Of a DNA stretch of 64,000 bases, positions 9,968 through 19,161 are shown one piece after another. The stretch spans positions 1 to 64,000 of the forward strand of contig JAFXFS010000015.1 in assembly GCA_017513445.1 (NCBI GenBank). Direction: 5' to 3'. The notes beneath the pieces are model-generated. The model saw nothing but the letters and a program-made list of their open reading frames with translations. It did not search any database and was not told the origin of the DNA. The position numbers were made by a program, and so were the translations under genes. Position 1 is the first letter of the stretch, and every line of letters starts with the position of its first letter. The DNA comes from Bacteroidales bacterium (GTDB lineage Bacteria > Bacteroidota > Bacteroidia > Bacteroidales > UBA932).

Positions 9968-12900
9968 ATGTCGCTATTTATTTCAGGCCTTAGTGCATCT
10001 GCAGGTGCAGTTATATGCGCAAAGGCCGTCGAAAAGTTGGACAAAAGGGTACATCTTGTTGTTACCTCATCAAGGGATAAAGCTGTTGCATTTTGTAATG
10101 ATTTATACAACTTTATCGATGATGAGATGGTTTTCTATTTCCCTTTATCAAAGGATATCAATTCTAAATATAGTATTAGAGATGCTTCACAAAAGGTTCA
10201 GAGAACATCAGCAATAGCGGCAATAGATAATTATACTCAAAGTAATGAACTTATAATTGTTACCTATCCTGACTCATTAGATGAGGAGGTTATCTACGGA
10301 AATAAGTTAAAAAACTCCATTCTAAAGATTAAAATAGGGGATAAACTCTCACACTCTTTCATAAAGGAACTTCTCTTTGAAAATGGCTTTAATAAGGTAG
10401 ATTTTGTATCGGAACCTGGAGAATTTGCTTTAAGGGGGAGTATTATTGACCTATTTTCATACTCCAATAACAACCCATACAGAATAGATTTTTTTGGAGA
10501 TGAAATAGAGTCTATAAAGGAGTTTAATAACGATACTCAAATCTCTACAAAAGAGTTGAAAGAGATTGATATCTATCCAAATATTTTTAATACAACTTCA
10601 CAAGAGAATAAAACAAATTTTATAAATCTTCTTCCTGAAGATTCAATAATATGGTTCTTTGATAGAGAGTTGTACCAGAATAGGGAGTGGTATTTATCAT
10701 CAAATAGTTCTTTTAATTGTGTATATGATTCATTACCAAAGAATTACGATGGTGAAATAAGAAATGTAAAATCTCAAACTGAGTTATTAGATAAGGTTAA
10801 AAATATTTTAGAATCTCCAAAAACCAGCTCTCAGTATTGTTATTTATATAGCACTGTTCCACAGCCCACATTTAACAAAAACTTCGATATTTTACTTTCT
10901 GATATAAAGATTAAGGCAAAAGAGGGTTATCAAATAAATATTTTAACCGATAATGTTACCCAGAATGAGCGCCTTAATAGAATTATAAAAGAGATAAAAA
11001 CCAATCTGAGCAACGACTACTCATTTATATTGGATAGAGAAAATTGGCTTAATGTAGAGCAGTTATCTCTTAGTGAAGGTTTTATAGATAATGTAGATAA
11101 AATTTGTTACTACACAGATCACCAAATCTTTGAAAGATATCACAAAATTAAGGTCAAACGTACAGTTGAAAAGAGTGAAAGATTGACTATCAATGAGTTA
11201 AATGCTTTTCAAAGAGGAGATTATGTAGTACATATTGACCACGGAGTAGGACAATTTGACGGATTAGTAAAGATAAATGTAAATGGAAAACTACAGGAGG
11301 CAATAAAACTTGTCTATAAAGATGGTGATGTTCTCTTTGTTTCAATTCACGGAATTCACAGAATTTCAAGATATAAATCTAAAGATGGAACCCCTCCTAA
11401 AATATATAAATTAGGTAGTAAGACTTGGGAAAACCTCAAAAATAATACAAAATCAAAGGTTAAAGATATAGCAGCCAATCTGATAAAACTCTATTCAGAG
11501 CGCTCTGCGTCACGTGGATTTGCATTTTCACCTGATACATATCTTCAAACTGAGCTGGAATCCTCTTTTATGTATGAAGATACACCAGATCAACACAAAG
11601 CTACTCTTGCAATAAAAGAGGATATGGAGAGAAATTGTCCAATGGATAGACTTGTTTGTGGAGATGTTGGTTTTGGAAAGACTGAAATTGCCATTAGAGC
11701 AGCATTTAAGGCAGTTGCAGATAGTAAACAAGTTGCAGTTTTAGTTCCTACTACTATTTTAGCATTTCAGCACTACAATACATTCAAGTCTCGCTTAAAT
11801 GATTTTCCTTGTAATATAGAATATATTTCAAGAATGAGGAGTGCCAAAGATATTAAGGATATACTTAAACGCTTGAAAGAGGGTAAAATAGATATCATTA
11901 TAGGTACTCATCGTTTACTGAACAAGTCTGTTGAATTTAAAGATTTAGGGCTCTTAATAATTGATGAAGAGCAGAAGTTTGGAGTTTCGGCAAAAGAGAG
12001 ACTTCGTGAGTTGAAAACATCTGTCGATACTTTAACATTGACTGCTACTCCTATACCAAGAACTCTTCAATTTTCACTATTAGGGGCAAGGGATCTTTCC
12101 ATTATCAATACACCACCTCCAAATAGACTTCCTGTCCATACGGAATTGATGGACTTTGATTATGAAAAGATAAGGGAAATACTTGATTATGAACTAAATA
12201 GAGGTGGTCAGATATTTTTTATACATAATAAAATTGACGATCTTTTATCTATCCAGGCAATCATAGAGAGGATAGTTCCAAAGGCAAAAACAGCTATTGC
12301 CCACGGCCAGATGGAGGCAACAAAACTTGAAGGAATCATAATGGATTTCATTCAGGCGGAGTATGATATACTTATCTGTACCTCGATTGTTGAAAATGGT
12401 ATAGATATACCTAATGTTAATACAATTATTATAAATCAGGCACAGAACTTTGGTCTTAGCGACTTACATCAGTTAAGGGGTAGGGTAGGTCGCTCTAATA
12501 AGAAGGCCTTTTGTTACCTTATTTCTCCACCTTTAGAAACTCTTCCTGACGATTCACGAAGAAGATTACAAGCAATCGAAACATTCTCAGAGTTGGGAAG
12601 TGGTTTCAATATTGCAATGCAGGATTTGGATATTCGTGGAGCCGGTAACCTTTTAGGAGGCGAACAGAGTGGTTTTATTGCAGAGATGGGCTTTGAAACC
12701 TATCAAAAGATTCTTAACGAAGCATTAAGTGAACTTGAACCACTTACAACGGCCTTTAATAGGGGTAAGTCTGAACATTTGAATCAACAACTACCTCTCC
12801 CTGCTACTCGTTATGCATCATCTGATTGCCATATAGATACAGATATGGATATATCAATACCTGATGAATATATCTCAATTACAGCAGAAAAAATCAGACT

Positions 12901-13264
12901 TTATAAACAGTTGGACTCTATGACTGAAAATTACGAGTTGGAGAAGTTCGAAAAAGAGATAGAAGATAGGTATGGAGCAATTCCAAATCAGTTCAAAGAG
13001 TTAATGACTGTAGTAAAGTTGAGGTCATTGGCAAAAGAGTTGGGATTTGAACGTATTGTATTGAAAAACAACACTTTAGTAGCATATTTTATATCTAATC
13101 AGTTGTCGGCATATTTCAAAAGCGAACTCTTTACAAGAATTCTTTCATCTATCCAGAAGGGTGGTAGAAAATTCAATATCAAAGAGCAGAATAATAAACT
13201 ATATATCGTAGTTCAAGGTGTAAATAGTGTTAAAAAAGCATTTGACATATTGTCAACTCTATAA
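9968..13264 (+). CDS. mfd: Transcription-repair coupling factor Mfd
   Basis: Mfd removes RNA polymerase stalled at DNA lesions and recruits UvrA. The 1098 residues carry the whole domain series. The UvrB-like N-terminal part is followed by the RNA polymerase interaction domain (FQRGDYVVHIDHGVGQFDGL) and the RecG-like translocase with Walker A GDVGFGKTE and box II IIDEEQKFGV. Motif III is LTATPIPRTLQ and motif VI QLRGRVGRSNK. The C-terminal D7 domain is also present. It starts six bases after the Ntn hydrolase stop. uvrC is also in this window at 40.8 kb. Confidence 0.97.
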   Translation: MSLFISGLSASAGAVICAKAVEKLDKRVHLVVTSSRDKAVAFCNDLYNFIDDEMVFYFPLSKDINSKYSIRDASQKVQRTSAIAAIDNYTQSNELIIVTYPDSLDEEVIYGNKLKNSILKIKIGDKLSHSFIKELLFENGFNKVDFVSEPGEFALRGSIIDLFSYSNNNPYRIDFFGDEIESIKEFNNDTQISTKELKEIDIYPNIFNTTSQENKTNFINLLPEDSIIWFFDRELYQNREWYLSSNSSFNCVYDSLPKNYDGEIRNVKSQTELLDKVKNILESPKTSSQYCYLYSTVPQPTFNKNFDILLSDIKIKAKEGYQINILTDNVTQNERLNRIIKEIKTNLSNDYSFILDRENWLNVEQLSLSEGFIDNVDKICYYTDHQIFERYHKIKVKRTVEKSERLTINELNAFQRGDYVVHIDHGVGQFDGLVKINVNGKLQEAIKLVYKDGDVLFVSIHGIHRISRYKSKDGTPPKIYKLGSKTWENLKNNTKSKVKDIAANLIKLYSERSASRGFAFSPDTYLQTELESSFMYEDTPDQHKATLAIKEDMERNCPMDRLVCGDVGFGKTEIAIRAAFKAVADSKQVAVLVPTTILAFQHYNTFKSRLNDFPCNIEYISRMRSAKDIKDILKRLKEGKIDIIIGTHRLLNKSVEFKDLGLLIIDEEQKFGVSAKERLRELKTSVDTLTLTATPIPRTLQFSLLGARDLSIINTPPPNRLPVHTELMDFDYEKIREILDYELNRGGQIFFIHNKIDDLLSIQAIIERIVPKAKTAIAHGQMEATKLEGIIMDFIQAEYDILICTSIVENGIDIPNVNTIIINQAQNFGLSDLHQLRGRVGRSNKKAFCYLISPPLETLPDDSRRRLQAIETFSELGSGFNIAMQDLDIRGAGNLLGGEQSGFIAEMGFETYQKILNEALSELEPLTTAFNRGKSEHLNQQLPLPATRYASSDCHIDTDMDISIPDEYISITAEKIRLYKQLDSMTENYELEKFEKEIEDRYGAIPNQFKELMTVVKLRSLAKELGFERIVLKNNTLVAYFISNQLSAYFKSELFTRILSSIQKGGRKFNIKEQNNKLYIVVQGVNSVKKAFDILSTL

Positions 13265-13492
13265 ATATCTAATTATAAACACCTTATTCTCTCTTTTCTT
13301 GGCATATTGTTTGAATAATAATTGAATAATAATCTCAAATGTGGATTATTTATACTTTTATTTCATTTTTTAACTGCAAAATACACTTTTTATTTTGTGA
13401 AAAACTTAAAAAGTCTCATTTTTGTAGTTTGTAAAATATTATTGATTTGCTTTTACGATATATAAAAGTAAATAGCGGAGAATTAACCCTTT

Positions 13493-14815
13493 ATGAAGAA
13501 ATTCTTTTTAATTGTATTTGTGGCGTTACTTACCAACTCACTATCCCTTTCAGCTCAGGGGTCAGTGGCTTTGGGTTCATATTCCCCTTATACTCTTTTC
13601 GGAATAGGTGATTTGGTAACTCAAGGCACACCCTACAATAAATCGATGGCTGGTGTTGGTATAGGTGTAAGAGATAATAGATATATCAATTTCCTCAATC
13701 CGGCTGCGGCCAGTTCAATAGATACACTATCTTTTATGGTGGATTTTGGTGTTCAACAAAAGAACACTATATACACAGGAAAGGGTACAACAGGTGGTTT
13801 AGGAGAAAATGAAGTATTAAAGAATGCATACAATATCTTTAATATGTCTCACATTGCTGTAAGTTTCCCTCTTTATAGAAGTTCAGCAATGGTTTTGGGT
13901 ATTACTCCACTAAGTGATGTTGGTTATAGTTTTGCTGAGAGCGAAACCGATGATGCTTTGGTAGCTGAGTTGGGTGATATTCAGTATCAAAAAATGGGTA
14001 CAGGTGGTCTCTACTCTGCTTTTGCAGGTGCTTCCGCTACATTCTGGAAGAGAATCAGTGTTGGTGCTCAGGCACATTTCAACTTTGGAACAATAAGCAG
14101 ATCATCATACGCAATTTTTAATTCAACCAGCTCACAAAGAACAATTCAGTCTGGTTGGCAATATGCTTTGAGAGGTATTACTGCTAAGTTTGGGCTTCAA
14201 TATGTTCAACCACTTGGAGAACAACACTTTATGGTTATTGGTGGTACATACAAGCTTCCTTGCAATTTAGGAGGAGTTTCTACTAGATATGCTTATGCTT
14301 TATCGTCATCTTATACAGATACTGTCCGCCATGATGAGGTTATAAATGGAAATATAATCAATATGCCAGAGGAGATAGGAGTGGGTATTTCATTCAAGAG
14401 TTCAGCAAAATGGCAAGTTGCATTTGACTATACTTTACAGGATTGGAGCAATACTAAATTTGAAGAGACGCCGGGCATTGATTTCCAAACTGCAAAAGCT
14501 CAGTCGTTTAAGTTAGGTTTTGAATTTACACCAAATAGATATGACATTAGATACTATTTCAAGAGAGTTTCATACAGATTCGGTGTTTATCATAATCAAT
14601 CTTATTATACATTGAATGGAAGTCAGATATCTGCTACAGGAATTACCTTCGGGCTCTCACTCCCTGTATTCAGATTCTATAATTCAATTACACTTGGAGT
14701 AGATTTAGGGGAGAGAGGATCGCTTAAGAATGATTTGGTACGAGAAAGATATGCAAACTTCTATATAGGTATCAACTTACACGATATTTGGTTCCAAAAA
14801 CCACTATATAAATAG
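13493..14815 (+). CDS. Outer-membrane beta-barrel protein, FadL/OmpP1-like
   Basis: This 440-residue protein starts with a signal peptide (to about LSLSAQG, residue 22) and continues as alternating beta strands rich in Tyr, Phe, Gly and Ser, typical of a barrel. The early YTLFGIGDLVTQG...MAGVGIGVRDNRYINFLNPAA region resembles the hatch of FadL/OmpP1 relatives common in Bacteroidota. It is the first gene of a probable operon with a TPR protein and LptC, pointing to outer-membrane or lipopolysaccharide assembly. No specific substrate can be assigned. Confidence 0.6.
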   Translation: MKKFFLIVFVALLTNSLSLSAQGSVALGSYSPYTLFGIGDLVTQGTPYNKSMAGVGIGVRDNRYINFLNPAAASSIDTLSFMVDFGVQQKNTIYTGKGTTGGLGENEVLKNAYNIFNMSHIAVSFPLYRSSAMVLGITPLSDVGYSFAESETDDALVAELGDIQYQKMGTGGLYSAFAGASATFWKRISVGAQAHFNFGTISRSSYAIFNSTSSQRTIQSGWQYALRGITAKFGLQYVQPLGEQHFMVIGGTYKLPCNLGGVSTRYAYALSSSYTDTVRHDEVINGNIINMPEEIGVGISFKSSAKWQVAFDYTLQDWSNTKFEETPGIDFQTAKAQSFKLGFEFTPNRYDIRYYFKRVSYRFGVYHNQSYYTLNGSQISATGITFGLSLPVFRFYNSITLGVDLGERGSLKNDLVRERYANFYIGINLHDIWFQKPLYK

Positions 14816-14842
14816 AAATAATAACTAAACAACAAATAAATA

Positions 14843-16165
14843 ATGAAAAAGATTTTATTACTTATCGTTGCAACTTTAATGGTAGCAGCACCTCAAGTTA
14901 AAGCTCAAAGTAAATATGGTCCAGATAGTGCTAATTGTGTAGTCTATCTATCGTACTACAAGGAGTATATGAAACAAAAGAACTACGAAGAAGCTACTCC
15001 AAACTGGTATAAAGCTTTTCAATCTTGTCCTCCATCTGCAAATCAGACAATGCTTATTGATGGTCAATCAATTATGCGTCGTCTAATTAATCAAAATAGA
15101 AAAGATGCGATTCGTCGTGGAGAATTGATTGATACATTGATGATGCTTCACCAATTAAGAATTGATAACTATCCAAAATACAGAGTTCAAGCTCATAACA
15201 ATAAAGGTTTGGATATGATCAATTATTATGGAGCAACTGAAAAATCTAAACTTTATGAAGGTTTAAGTGGAGTTGTTGTTGAGTTAAAAGAGAATACAAA
15301 TCCTGTAATTCTTGTTAATAGAATGAAGGTTGCAAATGAGCTATATCAACAAGATACTATTGCAGCTGAAGAGGTTATGAATGTATATACAGAGAACATT
15401 GAAATCTTTGAATCTATCGTAGAAGCTTCTCCTTCAAATAGCCAAAATGAAGCAATGAAGAGAGATATGGAATCTCTATTTATTGAGAGTGGTGTAGCAA
15501 GTTGTGAAAATCTAATTGCTTTATACACACCACGTTACGAAGAAAATCCTGACGATAAAGCATTGGTTTCAAATATCGTTAAAATGATGGGTAGATCAGA
15601 GTGTATGGATAGCGAACTATTCCTAAAAGCAGTTACATCTCTACACGCACTTGAACCATCTGCAACATCTTCATACTCACTTTATAAATTGAACTCATCT
15701 GCTGGTAACACAGATCTTGCTATTCAATATCTACAAGAGACTATTGCAATGGAAGAGACAGATGCTTCTACAGATGCTGATTACCTATTGGAATTGGCAA
15801 CATACATTTTCAAAAATGCAAACGACAAAGCATTGGCAATCGAGTCTGCAAAGAAAGCAGTTGAACTTAAACCTGAGATTGCTGGTAGAGCATATTTCCT
15901 AATTGGAACTATCTGGGGTTCAGTAAGATGCGGTGGTAACGAAATCGAATCAAGAGCTCAATACTGGGTAGCAGTTGACTATTTGAACAAAGCTAAAAAT
16001 GCTGATGAAACTCTAACTGAAGAGGCAAATAACCTAATCGGTCAATATCGTGCATACTTCCCACAACAAGCTGAGGCATTTATGTATGATGTATTAGACG
16101 GAGCTTCATACACTGTTGCTTGCTCAGGTTTGAGAGAAAATACAGTTGTAAGAACTAACAAATAA
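14843..16165 (+). CDS. Periplasmic TPR-repeat protein
   Basis: The 440 residues have a signal peptide (MKKILLLIVATLMVAAPQ, cleaved near VKAQ) and then helical pairs with TPR spacing, for example NYEEATPNWYKAFQSCPP near residue 47 and two pairs near DLAIQYLQETIAMEE and ALAIESAKKAVELKP. Such proteins usually act as scaffolds in the periplasm. The last base of the stop is the first base of the lptC start (TAATG), so translation is probably coupled. A specific role is not known. Confidence 0.7.
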   Translation: MKKILLLIVATLMVAAPQVKAQSKYGPDSANCVVYLSYYKEYMKQKNYEEATPNWYKAFQSCPPSANQTMLIDGQSIMRRLINQNRKDAIRRGELIDTLMMLHQLRIDNYPKYRVQAHNNKGLDMINYYGATEKSKLYEGLSGVVVELKENTNPVILVNRMKVANELYQQDTIAAEEVMNVYTENIEIFESIVEASPSNSQNEAMKRDMESLFIESGVASCENLIALYTPRYEENPDDKALVSNIVKMMGRSECMDSELFLKAVTSLHALEPSATSSYSLYKLNSSAGNTDLAIQYLQETIAMEETDASTDADYLLELATYIFKNANDKALAIESAKKAVELKPEIAGRAYFLIGTIWGSVRCGGNEIESRAQYWVAVDYLNKAKNADETLTEEANNLIGQYRAYFPQQAEAFMYDVLDGASYTVACSGLRENTVVRTNK

Positions 16166-16800
16166 TGTTTTTCAAGAAGAGACATAGTTCTATTTATATT
16201 AAAGGTGTAGCAGCGCTATTTTTAGCAGCTGCTATATCTTTTTCTTCTTGTTCAAAAGAGGAGACAATGATTGAAGAGATGGATTTAACAAAAATCCCTG
16301 TTCAAGTAATTAACAATATGAATGCACTTCAATCTGATGGAGGAGTGCTTCAAAGCAAAATGTCTGCCCCACGAATGGAAAAGTATCAGACTGATACTAC
16401 CTCTTACGAACTATTTCCAGAAGGATTTAATGTTTTCAGTTACACTTCGGAAGGAGAATTGGAAACTACCATTGTTTCTCAAGGGGCAAAACATACTACA
16501 ACAAAAGATCACGAGGAGTGGGTTGTTTATGGTAATGTGCTGATTAAGAATCACATAAAGGGTGAAAGAATGGAAACAGACACTCTTTATTGGGATATGG
16601 AGAAATCAGAGATATTTACAGATTGTTATGTTAAAATGTGGTCTCAAGATGGCTTCCTGCAAGGATTTGGTATGCGATCTGACGAAAAGGCCTCAAATGC
16701 TATAATCTTACGCCCATTTGACTCCTACGGAAATACCATTTCAGACACCAATTCTATCTATTTGGATTCATTAAATTTTATAGGTCCTACACTTTATTAA
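16165..16800 (+). CDS. lptC: LPS export factor LptC, lipoprotein form
   Basis: This 211-residue protein fits the Bacteroidota LptC family, the periplasmic bridge piece that passes lipopolysaccharide from LptBFG to LptA. The N-terminal hydrophobic segment ends FSSCSKEE, so it may be lipid-anchored rather than membrane-spanning. The remainder is beta-rich, with a body such as EGFNVFSYTSEGELETTIVS and YGNVLIKNHIKGERMETDTLYWD that matches the LptC/OstA jellyroll pattern. It overlaps the TPR gene by one base, and the upstream barrel gene completes an envelope operon. Confidence 0.8.
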   Translation: MFFKKRHSSIYIKGVAALFLAAAISFSSCSKEETMIEEMDLTKIPVQVINNMNALQSDGGVLQSKMSAPRMEKYQTDTTSYELFPEGFNVFSYTSEGELETTIVSQGAKHTTTKDHEEWVVYGNVLIKNHIKGERMETDTLYWDMEKSEIFTDCYVKMWSQDGFLQGFGMRSDEKASNAIILRPFDSYGNTISDTNSIYLDSLNFIGPTLY

Positions 16801-16842
16801 CAAAGTTTTCAACAAAAATGCACAATTAGTTGATTTTTTGGT

Positions 16843-16850
16843 TATATTTG
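16843..16850 (+). promoter_or_regulatory. TAnnTTTG promoter element for the PpiD-like gene
   Basis: TATATTTG, followed by CG, fits the Bacteroidota -7 element and lies 38 bases before the ATG at 16889. The -33 element is not clear. Confidence 0.5.
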
Positions 16851-16888
16851 CGTTTCCTACTAAAATAACAATTAAAAATTAACTAAAA

Positions 16889-18985
16889 ATGGCGGCATTA
16901 GAGAAAATTCGCGTCAAGTTCGGACTACTGATAACAGTGCTAATTGCAGTTGCACTATTATCTTTTATCATTGATCCTAACACTTTAACATCAGCTATGT
17001 CTATTTTTTCATCAAAAAATGATGTTGGTGAAATTGCTGGTAAAAGTGTAAACATTAGGGATTATCAAGAAAAAGTAGATTACTACACAACTATTCATCA
17101 ATTAACAACAGGCAACGCTGCCTCTACTGAAGATGATCAACAAGAAATCTATACAACTGCTTGGGCATCTTTCGTAGAAGATATGCTTTATAAGCCAACT
17201 TTCAAAAAGGCAGGTATCGGTATCAGTGATGAAGAAATTTACAACCTTTCACAAGGTACTAACATCTCACCTGTTCTTGCACAATCACCTATGTTCTATG
17301 GACCAGATGGTCAGTTCTCACGTGAAGCTGTTGCTGCATTCGTACAAAGCATTGATGATGATCCAACTGGAAATCGAGCACTTGTATGGAACTTCTTAGA
17401 AGATAGAATGATTTCTGGAAGACTTTCAGAGAAATATGAATCACTAATTGCGAATAGCAACGTTCTAAATAGTGTTGAATTAAGAAGAGCTCTTGAAGAG
17501 AACAACCAATCTTCAGATGTTGATTTCGTTATGATTCCTCACAATTATAGCAATGACTCTTCAATCGTTGTATCTGATTCTGAGATTAAATCATTCTACG
17601 ATGCTCGTAAAGATATGTTCAAACAGTTGGACTCACGCGATATAGAATATGTAGTATTCAGCGTTAATCCATCACAAGAAGATATCGATAAAGAGAGAGC
17701 AGAGATCGAAGTTGCTTATGAAACTCTTAAACAAGATGATATCAACTATAAAACTTTCTTGTCAAGAAATTCAGACCTTCCATTTAACACCTATTATTAT
17801 AAAGAGGGTGAGTTAATATCAGTAGGTCTTCCTGAATTTGATGAGGAGATCTTCAAAAACAAGTCAACAATTACACCTATTATTAATAAGGATGAAAGAT
17901 TCGTAGCTGCAAAGGTTATTGATAAGAAAAATATGCCTGACTCTGTTTATGTAGCTCACATTCTTTTGGCAGGTCCTGGTAGTGAAGAGAAAGCTGATTC
18001 ACTTCTTAATCTATTGAAACGTGGTGAGTCATTTGAGGCACTTGCTGCTGAGCACTCTTTAGACAACAATCCAAATGCTCCTGCAAGAGGTGATATCGGT
18101 TGGTTTACTCAGAGTTATATAATTCCTGGATTTGAGGGTGTATTTGATATGCCACTTAAGAAATATGAGCTTATCAAAACTCAATACGGTACACACATCG
18201 TTACTGTAAAAGAACGCACAAAAACTTATAATAAAGTTCAATTGGCAATGTTGGCGAAAGCTGTTGAACCAAGCAAGAAGACATTCCAGGATGTTTACAA
18301 TCAAGCAAGTGAATTTATGAGTCAAGCTACAGGTAGTTATGAGAACTATATTGAAGCTGTAAACCAAGGCGCCTTGGTTACCTCTCCTGCAATGAGAATA
18401 CCAGAGGGCGAACGTAAAATTGGCAACTTCAATAATGCTCTTGAACTTACTCGTTGGGCTTATGAAGCAAAAGAGGGAGAAGTTTCTCATATTATCACAC
18501 TTGACAACGACCAATATGTAGTTGCAGTACTTACAGATATTCACAAAGAGGGTTATACTCCTATTGAGGATATTGAAGATAATATCAGACAAACACTTGT
18601 AGCAGAAAAGATTGCTAAACAAGAAGTTGAGTCAATCGCTGCTAAAATCGAGGGTGCAACAACTATCGAAGAGGTAGCTGAGAAGTTGGGAACAACTGTT
18701 AGCCACAAAGATGGTGTTACATTTGGTGCAATCAATGTACAAAGATTGGATCCTAAGTTTATTGGCGCAGTAGCTGCGGCAGAAGTAGGAAAACTTGTTG
18801 GTCCGGTAGAGGGTAATATTGGTACTTATGTGTTGGTGGTTAAAGATCGCCAGATGGGTGCTTTCTATACTGAAAAAGATGCGGAAAATAGAAATGCACA
18901 GGTTACACAAGGCCAACTTAGCACATTAGGACAGATTCTGCTTAATGATGCTGAGGTAAAAGATTACAGAGGTAAATTTTATTAA
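16889..18985 (+). CDS. PpiD-like membrane-anchored peptidyl-prolyl isomerase
   Basis: This 698-residue foldase is anchored in the inner membrane by one helix near the N-terminus (GLLITVLIAVALLSFII) with the body in the periplasm. It has a SurA-N-like chaperone region, one parvulin domain (about residues 350-445, from DSVYVAHILLAGPG through GDIGWF to TQYGTHIVTVKER) and a long C-terminal chaperone-like helical part with a second, degenerate parvulin-like stretch. The family helps outer-membrane and secreted proteins fold. The gene is monocistronic here, following the lptC operon. Confidence 0.88.
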   Translation: MAALEKIRVKFGLLITVLIAVALLSFIIDPNTLTSAMSIFSSKNDVGEIAGKSVNIRDYQEKVDYYTTIHQLTTGNAASTEDDQQEIYTTAWASFVEDMLYKPTFKKAGIGISDEEIYNLSQGTNISPVLAQSPMFYGPDGQFSREAVAAFVQSIDDDPTGNRALVWNFLEDRMISGRLSEKYESLIANSNVLNSVELRRALEENNQSSDVDFVMIPHNYSNDSSIVVSDSEIKSFYDARKDMFKQLDSRDIEYVVFSVNPSQEDIDKERAEIEVAYETLKQDDINYKTFLSRNSDLPFNTYYYKEGELISVGLPEFDEEIFKNKSTITPIINKDERFVAAKVIDKKNMPDSVYVAHILLAGPGSEEKADSLLNLLKRGESFEALAAEHSLDNNPNAPARGDIGWFTQSYIIPGFEGVFDMPLKKYELIKTQYGTHIVTVKERTKTYNKVQLAMLAKAVEPSKKTFQDVYNQASEFMSQATGSYENYIEAVNQGALVTSPAMRIPEGERKIGNFNNALELTRWAYEAKEGEVSHIITLDNDQYVVAVLTDIHKEGYTPIEDIEDNIRQTLVAEKIAKQEVESIAAKIEGATTIEEVAEKLGTTVSHKDGVTFGAINVQRLDPKFIGAVAAAEVGKLVGPVEGNIGTYVLVVKDRQMGAFYTEKDAENRNAQVTQGQLSTLGQILLNDAEVKDYRGKFY

Positions 18986-19047
18986 AAAACGATAAAATAG
19001 GGGTTAATTCTCCATTTTTAGGGTAAAAAAACGAATAATTTGAGATA

Positions 19048-19093
19048 TTTTTCGGAAATATTTTGAAAATTTCCGAAAAATAACTTATATTTG
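19048..19093 (+). promoter_or_regulatory. Promoter with a perfect 12-bp inverted repeat around its -33 box
   Basis: TATATTTG at 19086-19093 is the -7 element and TTTG at 19062-19065 is the -33 element, 20 bases apart. TTTTTCGGAAAT (19048-19059) and its exact complement ATTTCCGAAAAA (19069-19080) flank the -33 box. No T-run follows, so this looks more like an operator than a terminator for the preceding gene. It should control the giant lipoprotein gene. Confidence 0.55.
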
Positions 19094-19161
19094 AATTCGT
19101 ATATTACCGTGTAGTGAAATGTTTTAACCAAAAATAACAACAAACACTTAACAATTTTTTT

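Noticed and set aside
18059..18622. A 187-residue open frame opposite the PpiD-like gene
   Set aside because: It is antisense to a well-supported gene, rich in Cys, Phe and Ile as shadow frames are, and has no promoter or family match.
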